A DNA stretch of 64,000 nt from contig NZ_CP166840.1 of the NCBI RefSeq assembly GCF_041346925.1, forward strand, positions 3,905,001 through 3,969,000, read 5' to 3'. The position numbers and the translations under genes were made by a program. Below the pieces are notes generated by a model, which saw only the letters and a list, made by a program, of their open reading frames with translations, was not told the DNA's origin and searched no databases. Source of the stretch: Agaribacterium sp. ZY112. Its GTDB lineage: Bacteria; Pseudomonadota; Gammaproteobacteria; Pseudomonadales; Cellvibrionaceae. Positions 54,188 to 62,431 of this stretch are shown in pieces (within the stretch, counting starts at the first letter, position 1; every line of letters begins with the position of its first letter).

Positions 54188-56014
54188 CTACTCATTGATA
54201 ACTTTCCAGCCTTCAATATCCGAGTTAATAAAGCCACTTTCATGTAGAGCCCGCTCGATTGAGCCGTCTTTGCGAAGCTTTTTGACTCCCTGCTCCAACA
54301 TAGAAAATATCTCTCCTTCTGGGTCAGACTTTTTCGAAACAATAAAACGGCGCTCAGAAGGCAGGCGAACTTTAACACCCGCAACAGGGTAGAGATTCTC
54401 CTCCCCATCAGTAATTGCCATGCGATGCTGCTTAGTAAAATCGCTCAGCGTATAATCGCCGCGCCCGCTGTGAATCATTTTTAATACTGCTTGGGGAACC
54501 TGCATCGCATGCCGATTAGTCACCCCCATTGATATCAGGGTCTCCACATCTATCGACCAGTTTGTTGGTGTCAGCGCCGTATAAGCTCGAAGGTCTTCAA
54601 CGCTATTTATTTCCATTTTCTCTAGATTTTCTTCTGTGGTATAGATTCCTTTAAAGTACTCACCTTTACGAATAATAGGCTCTGTAGAATAAAAATACTG
54701 CTCATCAATATCTTCTTCCCATGTACTTTCAGCCATCAAATGCGCACTGCCATTTTTGACAAGCTCTAAGGCTCTTGAATAATTTGGCGCGCTTATAAAT
54801 TTAAAAGCGACATTAGTATCAACAGCCCTAAATGCCTGACAAATAAGTAACAACTCGATACTGGTGCGAGAGTACAACTTAGGCGAACTGTAACTGCTTA
54901 TATCTTCACATCGGCGGCTCTTTGAGCGCGTCTCATAAAAAAATGCTTCCGTGGTTAGGCTGCCAGAAGCAATTATGATGACTTTAGACGGGGGAGCACT
55001 AAGTCCGCTTCTCATTGTGCTTTCGCCCCTCGCCAACGGGTCATCTTCAGAAGCCCTCTCCTTGAGCACCGTAATAGGAGTAATGCCAGGAATATCAAAT
55101 TTCACACCGTCGGACGAAACAAGTTGCGCATAGATAAAATAAAGCTCACCTTCTGGCAACTCAGTCGAGGGCGAAAGTTTATCCAACGGTATAAGCACAC
55201 TAGAAACACCAGCTTGCTTGCCAATAACACGCTTATCAAAAACGACCGTATCAGAAATAATATGCCAGTTAGAATCCACATGGCGTAAATAGTATTTAAT
55301 TCCACTGTAGTGGCTACTTACAAAATTACCCTCGCCGACATCAAAATGCGATGTAATACGTATCGGTTCATCAATAACATACAGTTCATTAGTGTATTTT
55401 TCGGGTGAATCAATTCTAAAGAACGGTACATTAGCATCATCACTGCTGGTTTTATCAGGTCTTATAGAGGAAGTAATGGTCTTAGTCCAGCCATCGACCA
55501 AGGCCGTTTCCTTGACAATAAATATGGGGGCAATGCCAGATATCTTGGTTTCTTCACCATTGGAAGCCGTGTATTCGGCATACAACAGGTAAAACTGTTC
55601 AGAAGGCAATTCAGGCGAAGGAATCACACCCGAGAGAGGGATAGAAGCTTTAGCAACACCACGCTGCTTACCAATCGCAGCTCGATCGTGAATAACGATT
55701 TCAGAAAAGACATCCCACTGATCGTTGACGCGCAGCAAGCTAAATTTAACTCCATTAGCAGACTTGCTGACAACATTGCCATTACCGGCATCAAACCTTG
55801 CGGTGACATGTATGGACTCGCCAACAACATAGGTGCTGTCTAAATATTTATCAACCGGATAAACATGCAAACTAGGGCCATCGCCACTGTGCTCAACTGA
55901 AACCGAACTTGAACCAAGTAAGTCTTTAAGTTCTACGCCACAAGTGTTAGCCGAAAGCGCTAGGCTAAGAACAAGGCCAAACATGAAAGCTAAGCAACGA
56001 TATACTCTCATCAA
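54188..56014 (-). CDS. Periplasmic two-repeat protein with C-terminal solute-binding (SBP_bac_3-like) domain
   Basis: The 608-residue protein has a signal peptide (FMFGLVLSLALSANTCG). Two homologous ~120-residue domains (~48-170 and ~197-318) come next. They share patterns such as LHVYPVDKYL/FRIDSPEKY, HFDVGEGN, GIKYYLRHVD, AIGKQRGV/VIGKQAGV and SPELPSEQFYLLYAEYT. The last ~250 residues read as a periplasmic binding-protein-like domain (ELVKNGSAHLMAESTWEEDI; NSVEDLRAYTALTP; LEQGVKKLRKDGSIERAL). I know no family with this exact order. Probably a sensor or ligand binder in the periplasm. The duplicated module is not identified. Confidence 0.6.
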   Translation of the reverse strand: MMRVYRCLAFMFGLVLSLALSANTCGVELKDLLGSSSVSVEHSGDGPSLHVYPVDKYLDSTYVVGESIHVTARFDAGNGNVVSKSANGVKFSLLRVNDQWDVFSEIVIHDRAAIGKQRGVAKASIPLSGVIPSPELPSEQFYLLYAEYTASNGEETKISGIAPIFIVKETALVDGWTKTITSSIRPDKTSSDDANVPFFRIDSPEKYTNELYVIDEPIRITSHFDVGEGNFVSSHYSGIKYYLRHVDSNWHIISDTVVFDKRVIGKQAGVSSVLIPLDKLSPSTELPEGELYFIYAQLVSSDGVKFDIPGITPITVLKERASEDDPLARGESTMRSGLSAPPSKVIIIASGSLTTEAFFYETRSKSRRCEDISSYSSPKLYSRTSIELLLICQAFRAVDTNVAFKFISAPNYSRALELVKNGSAHLMAESTWEEDIDEQYFYSTEPIIRKGEYFKGIYTTEENLEKMEINSVEDLRAYTALTPTNWSIDVETLISMGVTNRHAMQVPQAVLKMIHSGRGDYTLSDFTKQHRMAITDGEENLYPVAGVKVRLPSERRFIVSKKSDPEGEIFSMLEQGVKKLRKDGSIERALHESGFINSDIEGWKVINE

Positions 56015-56316
56015 AACACTCTACTTATAAACAACACTTGAGCTTAACGCTCGGTCATGGAAGCAGCCTTGTTTCAAACAGCCAACAAGCACCAATACAC
56101 TTTAAACAGCCACCAGATACCCAAGGAGATTAGACTCAGAAGCCGATACTTCATGAGCAAACAGGGCCCACCACTCATTGTCACGATAGTAGCTTAGCGC
56201 TAAAAATCACCGCATGGAATGCCAGTAACAAAGCCCCAGTAACAAAGACCTAGCAACAACAGCCATTACTGCCGCCTAAGCGCAATATATGCCACTCGAT
56301 TTAAAGTCGCTGCAGT
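56015..56316. other. Intergenic region, no gene recognised
   Basis: Nothing supported in this 302-bp stretch. A short near-repeat, 'CCAGTAACAAAG', occurs twice around 56221-56250. No promoter is obvious by eye. Confidence 0.3.
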
Positions 56317-57096
56317 CTAACTACAATCCCAGTTGTACCACACCCTTGAAAAATCACAGCACAAAAGCTTTGCAGGTTCTATAAAGAAGTTACACACACC
56401 CGCATCCCCCCACATGATGTCGATCTCTTCGACATTAGAACTGTCCATTTGGAAAAGCAGCAGCCAGTCTTCCGCTTGACCTTGACGAGGGTCACTCTGC
56501 GTAAAATAGGCATAGCCCCCAACTTTAGAGCCTGTAGTACACAACTTATCGAACACATACTCTGCAACCTCATCATCAAGCTCAAAAACATCCCCCGCTA
56601 TTTTCTCGAACCTATAATCGGTAGGCGACGCAAGCTCCTCAGCCACAGCAAACAACAACGAATACTCTCGAGCAACAGGAAGGTAGGAATCACCATCAGC
56701 AAGGGGAAGATTATCATCGAGCAGGCTTTCATCCTTAATGACTTCTGGGTGATAAATCACTTGATAAGTATCAGGGTTGGCAAGCAAATCCTCGATTGGA
56801 CGATCAAAACTCAAACCATACATGTCGTCATCTGCTATGAAAAACTGCACTATGCCTGTTGTCGGATACCCCTCAAGCGTAGGCAACTCTTCAAAATTAA
56901 TTTGAGCCAAAAGCAAGAGTTCTTCACCTTCATTTGTTCTGGGGTATGCTTTGCCGAGTGGCCAATAAGGCAGACCCGCAAACTTACTACTCCAGCTATG
57001 TTTAGGCGCTTCTATCGAGGCTGTTATTTTTATGGTTTTCAGCGAGTGGGGTTTTAGCTTTTCAACAACTTTGTCAAATCCCTCAATGACAGACAT
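56317..57096 (-). CDS. YwqG/DUF1963-family protein
   Basis: The 259-residue soluble protein matches the YwqG (DUF1963) pattern. SKFAGLPYWPLGKAYPR near the start carries the conserved G-G/A-x-P-x-x-P block. ELLLLAQINFEELP, GIVQFFIADDDMYGLSFD, GSKVGGYAYFTQSDPRQ and WLLLFQMDSS, then MWGDAGVCNFFIEPAKL follow. The family is widespread, and its biochemical function is not established. Stands alone on the minus strand. Confidence 0.85.
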   Translation of the reverse strand: MSVIEGFDKVVEKLKPHSLKTIKITASIEAPKHSWSSKFAGLPYWPLGKAYPRTNEGEELLLLAQINFEELPTLEGYPTTGIVQFFIADDDMYGLSFDRPIEDLLANPDTYQVIYHPEVIKDESLLDDNLPLADGDSYLPVAREYSLLFAVAEELASPTDYRFEKIAGDVFELDDEVAEYVFDKLCTTGSKVGGYAYFTQSDPRQGQAEDWLLLFQMDSSNVEEIDIMWGDAGVCNFFIEPAKLLCCDFSRVWYNWDCS

Positions 57097-57137
57097 ACTT
57101 TTTCCTTAAGTTATGTTGCAATCTTGATGCTCGGATA

Positions 57138-57814
57138 TTAATTCTGTGATTCACACGGCACAGAAAAGTCGACATGATAATGCTCATCGTGCCGAACCCA
57201 AGAACGTTTTTTAGAAAATTCTACATTTTCTTTGAGATAGCTCCCGTATTTGGTCTTATATAAATTGACTTGCAGCTTTGGATCAAAGATGACACGCCAC
57301 AGGTCATAGCCTCGCAGCTTAGCTTGCTTGTGCAAAGCAACAACATGCGCAGCTAAAGCCTCGTAATCAATATACATCCCCTTATACTGATCATCCGAGT
57401 CAAACTCAATGTTATAACCCAACTTGGTAAGCGGACTGGTAGGTAAATGCACAGAGCGCCCCCCTTGTCTGTTACCGGAGTCATAAAATCGACGGAAAGA
57501 CCATTTTTATGGGTCTTATGAGGCCTAAATCGACCACCGCTTTCGAAGCCCGTTTCAGCGTATTTATAGACTTTAGTAGGCTGCTCTGTTTCTAAGTCCC
57601 GATACGCTGAAACGATTACATCCCTAACTGCAGAGTGAACATATGTTCGCCCTGCCCACCTTGCCAAAGTACTATAAGCAATATAGTTATTTCCTTCTGC
57701 AGGCAGCTTTACACCATTTAATAAACGGCCACTAGAGGTTGTTCCAAAGCATGTACTCACTTCGGCCCAAGCAAAGAAAGGAAACAAACACGCAAGAGCA
57801 AAGATATATTTCAT
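57138..57814 (-). pseudogene. MepA-like penicillin-insensitive murein endopeptidase, frameshifted at a G6 tract
   Basis: Two overlapping minus-strand frames add up to one M74/LAS-type endopeptidase. The first half has signal peptide YIFALACLFPFFAWAEV and the metal-ligand block GGRFRPHKTHKNGLSVDFM, ending in VTDKGG. The second frame continues SVHLPTSPLTKLGYNIEFD and ends with RHDEHYHVDF, the HxH ligand. The break lies at six consecutive Gs on the coding strand (plus-strand Cs 57459-57464). One added G would restore D-K-G-G-R-S-V. It is either a disrupted gene, a phase-variable tract or a base-call error. Confidence 0.8.
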
Positions 57815-57881
57815 GGTAATGACTATTAATAAAAAGTGTGCTTAGACTAAAAAACCCCAAATACGTTTATAGCCAGCGCAA

Positions 57882-58457
57882 CTATTTCGGCTTTTCTTCA
57901 CGGGCTAGCTGCGCCATAAACGTATCAAATCGCCGCTGCCTCGTTTCGGATTTCTTTGCGCTAGTTAAACCTAAAGCAATAACATAGCGCTGGGTTTTAG
58001 TCAGAGTTTCAAAAAATTGTTTAAGCCTAGGCTGCCCTTCTAATGCCATTAAGAAATCTTCCGGCACAAGTATGTCACTGGCTGAATAAGCACGCTGCCA
58101 ACGGCCATCTCCCTGAGCAGCGCGAACGTGTACAAGCCCCACCTCCATCATGCGCCCCTCTGTCATTAAGCGCTCAGCATGATCTCTATTCCTTTTTGAC
58201 CAATTACTTCTCGCTTTTCGCGGGCTAATACGCTGTAGATAAGCTTGCCCATCAATGGATTTTTTAATGCCGTCTATCCAACCCCAGCGCAGCGCTTCAA
58301 CAACAATATCGTCCCACGTCACACTGGCAAGCCCCGAACCTTTTTTAAAAACCTTAATCCAAAGTTCAGACTCACTAGCATGATTTACTTTAAGCCACTG
58401 AGCCAATTCTTTGGCTGAACAAAAGGGCATCACTTTGGCAGGATCTGGTTCCGGCAT
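57882..58457 (-). CDS. YdeI/OmpD-associated-family protein
   Basis: The 191-residue soluble protein has the family blocks FCSAKELAQWLKVNHASESE, LWIKVFKKGSG, VTWDDIVVEALRWGWIDG and IKKSIDGQAYLQRISPRK, then KARSNWSKRNRDHAERLM. The C-terminal part has QPRLKQFFETLTKTQRYVIA. This is the YdeI-like domain, seen in proteins tied to cationic-peptide resistance and other processes. The specific function here is unknown. Ribosome site GGAG precedes the ATG. Confidence 0.83.
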   Translation of the reverse strand: MPEPDPAKVMPFCSAKELAQWLKVNHASESELWIKVFKKGSGLASVTWDDIVVEALRWGWIDGIKKSIDGQAYLQRISPRKARSNWSKRNRDHAERLMTEGRMMEVGLVHVRAAQGDGRWQRAYSASDILVPEDFLMALEGQPRLKQFFETLTKTQRYVIALGLTSAKKSETRQRRFDTFMAQLAREEKPK

Positions 58458-58711
58458 AATAAGAGACTCCTAAGCTTAAGCTGCTTTTATATACGGGGTT
58501 GAAAAGAGCAGCCCCCTTGAAAGAGGCCGACCATCCGAGCACCCAATAAGTTTAATGACAATAAAGGCTATTTTTCTCATATCGGACGAAGCAGGGAAGA
58601 ATTTTTAACACGCTTTCAACCAGAAAATCTATGCTCATATTCTGAGGCACAGCAGCACTCTACTCGCCCCCCAAAACTTAACTATCAAATCGCATGTGAC
58701 ACTTTTTCTTT

Positions 58712-59026
58712 TTAGCGCATTTTGTCCTGATCAGGTAACTCAGGGTATTCAAGCACCTCTATAATCTTACTTAATTTAGCCTCAACCCAACGCTTATTGA
58801 CAGCGCCCCAATCAGTCAGCTGATAACAGCCATTCTTAGTAGCACCGACAAATTCCACCTGTATTTCCAACTCATGCAAAGCAGTAATCGTATCTTGCGC
58901 GGTTCGTTTAGGCATACCCGTCGTATCAATAATCGCAGGCACAGTACTAATGCCAGAATCGATTAAGTAAGCCACGTAGATACGACGAAAGAAACTGGTT
59001 TTGGTTTTACTGGGTTTATGACTCAT
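58712..59026 (-). CDS. Small winged-helix DNA-binding protein
   Basis: The 104-residue basic protein is predicted winged-helix: SFFRRIYVAYLIDSGISTVP, AIIDTTGMPKRTAQDTITAL with the recognition helix, and a wing VGATKNGCYQLTDWGAVNKR. No ligand domain is present. Similar small wHTH proteins are common in marine gammaproteobacteria and usually lack a known target. Separated by ~90 bp from the J-domain gene upstream on the same strand. Confidence 0.72.
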   Translation of the reverse strand: MSHKPSKTKTSFFRRIYVAYLIDSGISTVPAIIDTTGMPKRTAQDTITALHELEIQVEFVGATKNGCYQLTDWGAVNKRWVEAKLSKIIEVLEYPELPDQDKMR

Positions 59027-59114
59027 TATGTAAGCATCCTAAGAGCATCACAGACTTTCACTTTTCTTACTTAAGGCCTTAATAAGCGAAGAATAAAGAG
59101 CTAAGACGGCTCTG

Positions 59115-59705
59115 TTAACAACCTTGCGGCTTCCCCGCATACAAAGACCTTAGCACCTCATAGGCCTCTCTAATCTCCAGAAACCGTTGCTCGCTGCCAC
59201 CTAGGTCAGGGTGATTAAGTTGAGCGAGGCGACGATAGGCCTGCCGTATCTCGCCCCACGAACTCTCTGGCTTGCAGCCTAAAACAGCCAATGCCTCAGT
59301 GCGCTGATCAACGTTATTAAAATATGACCAGAATTGATCTAACAGCTCTTCGACACCCTCTTTGCTAATTTGCTCAAAGTGGCTCCAATCACCGTAATAT
59401 TCCTTCAGAAGCAAGTCGTTTTTATGAGCCACCGCCTGCCCTTCCCTCTTAATTAAGGGGTATAAACGAATATCTAAGGGATTAAGATCGAGATACAAGG
59501 CATCTTTTTGATAAAAACTGCCTTGCAATTGAAACAAGGCATTCATGATCAAAAAGTTAGTTTTAAATAGGCGAGTCTCCTCCGGCTCATCGACAAAGAA
59601 GTTCGAAAGAGGCTCTTTTAGCAACTCAACAATGCCCGTTATTTTCACCGGTGTCGCTAACTCGCGTAAGGCCTGAAGAACAGAAGGAACTAAAGGATTA
59701 TGCAT
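59115..59705 (-). CDS. DnaJ-related protein with C-terminal J domain
   Basis: The 196-residue protein has an N-terminal DNA-J-related domain (HNPLVPSVLQALRELATPVK, then ETRLFKTNFLIMNALFQLQG and LYLDLNPLDIRLYP). The C-terminal J domain has AVLGCKPESSWGEIRQAYRR, LAQLNHPDLGGSEQRF with the HPD tripeptide, and IREAYEVLRSLY. It should stimulate DnaK ATPase activity on a specialised client. Gene context gives no client. Confidence 0.88.
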   Translation of the reverse strand: MHNPLVPSVLQALRELATPVKITGIVELLKEPLSNFFVDEPEETRLFKTNFLIMNALFQLQGSFYQKDALYLDLNPLDIRLYPLIKREGQAVAHKNDLLLKEYYGDWSHFEQISKEGVEELLDQFWSYFNNVDQRTEALAVLGCKPESSWGEIRQAYRRLAQLNHPDLGGSEQRFLEIREAYEVLRSLYAGKPQGC

Positions 59706-60202
59706 TAAATAAGTATAACTTGAGAGACAAGGTAGAAGGGATATTATTTAACACAGTTAAAGAGCAGATATCCAAACTTGTTTCCCTAAAGGTCTCAGCG
59801 GGTAAACGCAGCGAGCCCTGCACAGATAAAAAGATAAAACCACAATCATCTAGCCATTGATAGCGGTACGCCATGCATTAGAACTGCATAATAAAGAAGT
59901 AGAGTGAAGGCCATTCCAAAACAATCTCAAGCAGTGCGCGTAAAGAAAACACCAGTAATACTCCTATCAACCTTAGCCAAGACTCCAAGCGTTCAGGCTA
60001 GCACCAATTGGGGCAAGTTTTATCTTGCCCCAATTCCCCTCCGGCTATGTAAATATGCGGTACAACCATAGATAATAGCCCGCCCTCATTGTCACAAACC
60101 AAGTGCACGCCCTACTCTTTTCTACACAGGTCTATACTTGGCAGAAATAGCGTTCAAACAAGTAGCACTTACTCTATCGCATATAAACACAAGGTATTGA
60201 GA
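59706..60202. other. Intergenic region with a strong hairpin
   Basis: No supported gene; short frames here lack features. AATTGGGGCAAG (60006-60017) and CTTGCCCCAATT (60024-60035) form a perfect 12-bp stem with a TTTTAT loop, followed by C-rich sequence. It lies ~165 bp before the solute-binding-protein start. It may end an upstream transcript or act in a leader. Confidence 0.4.
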
Positions 60203-61042
60203 ATGTTGCCTTTTACGATGGCAAATCATAAAGCTAGAACCCGCTTATTTGCTGTTATCAGCCACCTATTTCTTAGCCTAGTGCTTCTAAAGTGCTCAAA
60301 CGCTTTAAGCGCAGAAAAAATCATCATGGGTTACATACATCTTAAGCCGTTTCAATACCAATCCTCAGTTGATAAACGCGCCAAAGGTGCCGGCATAGCT
60401 TATTTTGAGCGCATAGCTGAGGAGATGGGCTACGAAGTAGAGTGGGTTGGCCCACTGCCATTGCCTAGGCTGCTTGAATATATACGTAAAGGTGAAAATA
60501 CAACAAGCAGGCCGCTTGATGGTACAGCTATGATATTTGATACCCCAAAGTGGAGGCAAATTTATCACTTATCAGAGCAGCCATATTATCAAGTACAATC
60601 TTCGCTCTTTGTTCACAAAGACTCCCCTCTGACCAAAATCCAGTCTGGAGACGACATAAAAGGCCTAACAATAGGCTCCCACTGTGGCGCACCACCCACC
60701 CAATTTATACAAAACAACAAACACCTATTTAAGAGTGATTGCCTGGCAGGCTCCAAGAGGATGGAGCGAAGCATACAAAAGCTGTTGATGGGTAGAGTCG
60801 ACGCCTACTATGGCCTCAACGATGTTGATCTGCATTATTACGCATCACAAATGGGGGTAGCGGATCAAATTCGAACCCTGCATTTACCCGAAGCACCTCG
60901 AGAAATATACGTAGGTTTCTCTAAGCAATCACCTAAAGCTAAAAAATTGATTCAGCAATACAACCAAGCTGCGGACAAGTTGCAGCTCGACTTCCAAAGG
61001 TTCCTAACAAGAGAATTCACTGAGATCACAGCAAGCAAATAG
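60203..61042 (+). CDS. Periplasmic transporter substrate-binding-domain protein
   Basis: From the ATG at 60203 (AAGG eight bases upstream) the product is ~280 residues with a signal peptide (LFAVISHLFLSLVLLKCSNA). An SBP_bac_3-like domain follows: IIMGYIHLKPFQYQSSVDKR, then GAGIAYFERIAEEMGYEVEW, DIKGLTIGSHCGAPPTQFIQ and LLMGRVDAYYGLNDVDLHYY. Such stand-alone proteins bind amino acids or act as sensors; no permease or ATPase gene is adjacent. Similar in fold to the C-terminal domain of the protein at 54188-56014. Confidence 0.82.
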   Translation: MLPFTMANHKARTRLFAVISHLFLSLVLLKCSNALSAEKIIMGYIHLKPFQYQSSVDKRAKGAGIAYFERIAEEMGYEVEWVGPLPLPRLLEYIRKGENTTSRPLDGTAMIFDTPKWRQIYHLSEQPYYQVQSSLFVHKDSPLTKIQSGDDIKGLTIGSHCGAPPTQFIQNNKHLFKSDCLAGSKRMERSIQKLLMGRVDAYYGLNDVDLHYYASQMGVADQIRTLHLPEAPREIYVGFSKQSPKAKKLIQQYNQAADKLQLDFQRFLTREFTEITASK

Positions 61043-61171
61043 CCAATAAAGTAAGCCTCTTAATGCTCATATACTACTTATACAAACGGCCAAGCTTCAG
61101 TTAAATAGCAACCAAAGACTAGGCCGGTTTTTAGAAAGGTAAAATTAAGCTGGCAACCTATGTTCTGTAAG

Positions 61172-61486
61172 TTAAGAGTAAGTTGCAAGAGATGGCATTA
61201 ATTCAAACCCGGTATCCTCCGCACCTTCCAAATCCATTACCGCAAAAAACCTATGGCAAACTTCAGATTCCATTTCCCTTGCCATTACATCTTTTGCGTC
61301 TTCAGCACTACGAAACTGCACGATATCAAGGTAGCTCCCATCGTCTTTACGCACAAGCTCGCGTCTGAGCACGCCCGCTTCATGGGCAACAAAGTCATTT
61401 TGAAATACATCGGACGCTGCTAATAAGTCGGGTTCTGTTTTACCTTTGGCTAATTTGATTGGTGCTAGTACTGTAACTGGTTTCAT
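61172..61486 (-). CDS. Small dimeric alpha/beta-barrel protein (ABM/monooxygenase-like)
   Basis: The 104-residue single-domain protein's strand-helix pattern (VTVLAPIKLAKGKTEPDLLA, AHEAGVLRRELVRKDDGSYL, DIVQFRSAEDAKDVMAREME) fits the antibiotic-biosynthesis-monooxygenase-like dimeric barrel. No catalytic residues are diagnostic at this size. Divergent from the WYL regulator at 61594 with an inverted repeat between them, so probably regulated by it. Confidence 0.65.
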   Translation of the reverse strand: MKPVTVLAPIKLAKGKTEPDLLAASDVFQNDFVAHEAGVLRRELVRKDDGSYLDIVQFRSAEDAKDVMAREMESEVCHRFFAVMDLEGAEDTGFELMPSLATYS

Positions 61487-61549
61487 CGTATATCCTAATA
61501 GTATTGAATTAACTAGGTTGATCTATCTTGGCTAGACAGCATCAACAAC

Positions 61550-61572
61550 GGCATAATATGAATAACTATGCC
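61550..61572. promoter_or_regulatory. Inverted repeat between the ABM-like and WYL genes
   Basis: GGCATA (61550-61555) and TATGCC (61567-61572) are perfect 6-bp arms with an 11-bp AT-rich spacer, 22 bp before the WYL gene start and ~65 bp before the divergent gene. The position suits a shared operator for the HTH-WYL protein. Confidence 0.45.
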
Positions 61573-61593
61573 ATTTAGTGACATATTAATAAT

Positions 61594-62325
61594 ATGAAAC
61601 GAAGCTCGACCACATCTCGTATTGAACGATTAGACATTCTAACTGCCAGATTAAAATCAGATGGCCCCACCACGATTGGGGGCTTAGCGAAAGAAGTAGG
61701 AGTTAGCGTACGAACACTTAACCGAGATATTCAGCTACTAAAAGACCAAGGTCTGCCGATCGAAACGGATGCCGGGCGTGGTGGTGGCGTGCGTCTAGAT
61801 CGGCACTGGGGAGTGGGTCGAATCAACCTAAACTATTCAGAGGCTGTTGACCTATTAATTAGTTTAGCCGTTGCAGAGCAAATGAACTCGGCAATTTTTA
61901 TGGCGCATCTTACGTCTGTTCGTCATAAGCTAATGGCATCATTTTCCCCTACGATGAAACATAAAGTAAGCAGCTTAAAAGCACGCATACTGATTAGCGG
62001 TTCTGCATCTCAGTTTATGCTCGAAGAGTTTACTTCACCGAAAAAAAACATAGTTGAAAATATCCACCAAGCATTTTTAATGCACACTCCAATAGAGATT
62101 AACTACCAGACCTTAAACGGGGATAGAACCAAGCGCATTATTGAGCCTCATTACCTACTACTCAGCTACCCCATTTGGTATGTCATTGCCTGGGATCATT
62201 TACGTAATGCAGCACGAACCTTTCGCTGCGACAGAGTTAAGCACGTTAAGCTTGTAAATGATGTATTCACGCCTCGGCCAATTAGTGATTTCAAATCGTC
62301 ATTGGACGGTGTATCGGCTATATAG
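61594..62325 (+). CDS. HTH-WYL (YafY-type) transcriptional regulator
   Basis: The 243-residue protein has an N-terminal DeoR/HTH_11-type helix-turn-helix (IERLDILTARLKSDGPTTIG; LAKEVGVSVRTLNRDIQLLK). A connecting helical region follows. The C-terminal WYL domain contains INYQTLNGDRTKRIIEPHYL and LLSYPIWYVIAWDHLRNAARTFRCDRV, with the WYV/I core and conserved Arg. WYL domains sense small ligands or nucleic-acid fragments. Likely regulates the divergent ABM-like gene. Confidence 0.87.
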   Translation: MKRSSTTSRIERLDILTARLKSDGPTTIGGLAKEVGVSVRTLNRDIQLLKDQGLPIETDAGRGGGVRLDRHWGVGRINLNYSEAVDLLISLAVAEQMNSAIFMAHLTSVRHKLMASFSPTMKHKVSSLKARILISGSASQFMLEEFTSPKKNIVENIHQAFLMHTPIEINYQTLNGDRTKRIIEPHYLLLSYPIWYVIAWDHLRNAARTFRCDRVKHVKLVNDVFTPRPISDFKSSLDGVSAI

Positions 62326-62431
62326 GCTTTAACATAATCGGTTTCGCCCCAAACAGGCCTCCTGTTCACGTATTGTTGCCTACTCTTATGTACCAACTAG
62401 ATAACGCTTTTTAAAACCTTGATCGTCACCC

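Noticed and set aside
59651..59860. Plus-strand open frame overlapping the J-domain gene start
   Set aside because: Antisense to the J-domain gene for part of its length and without features; its ATG lies inside that gene.
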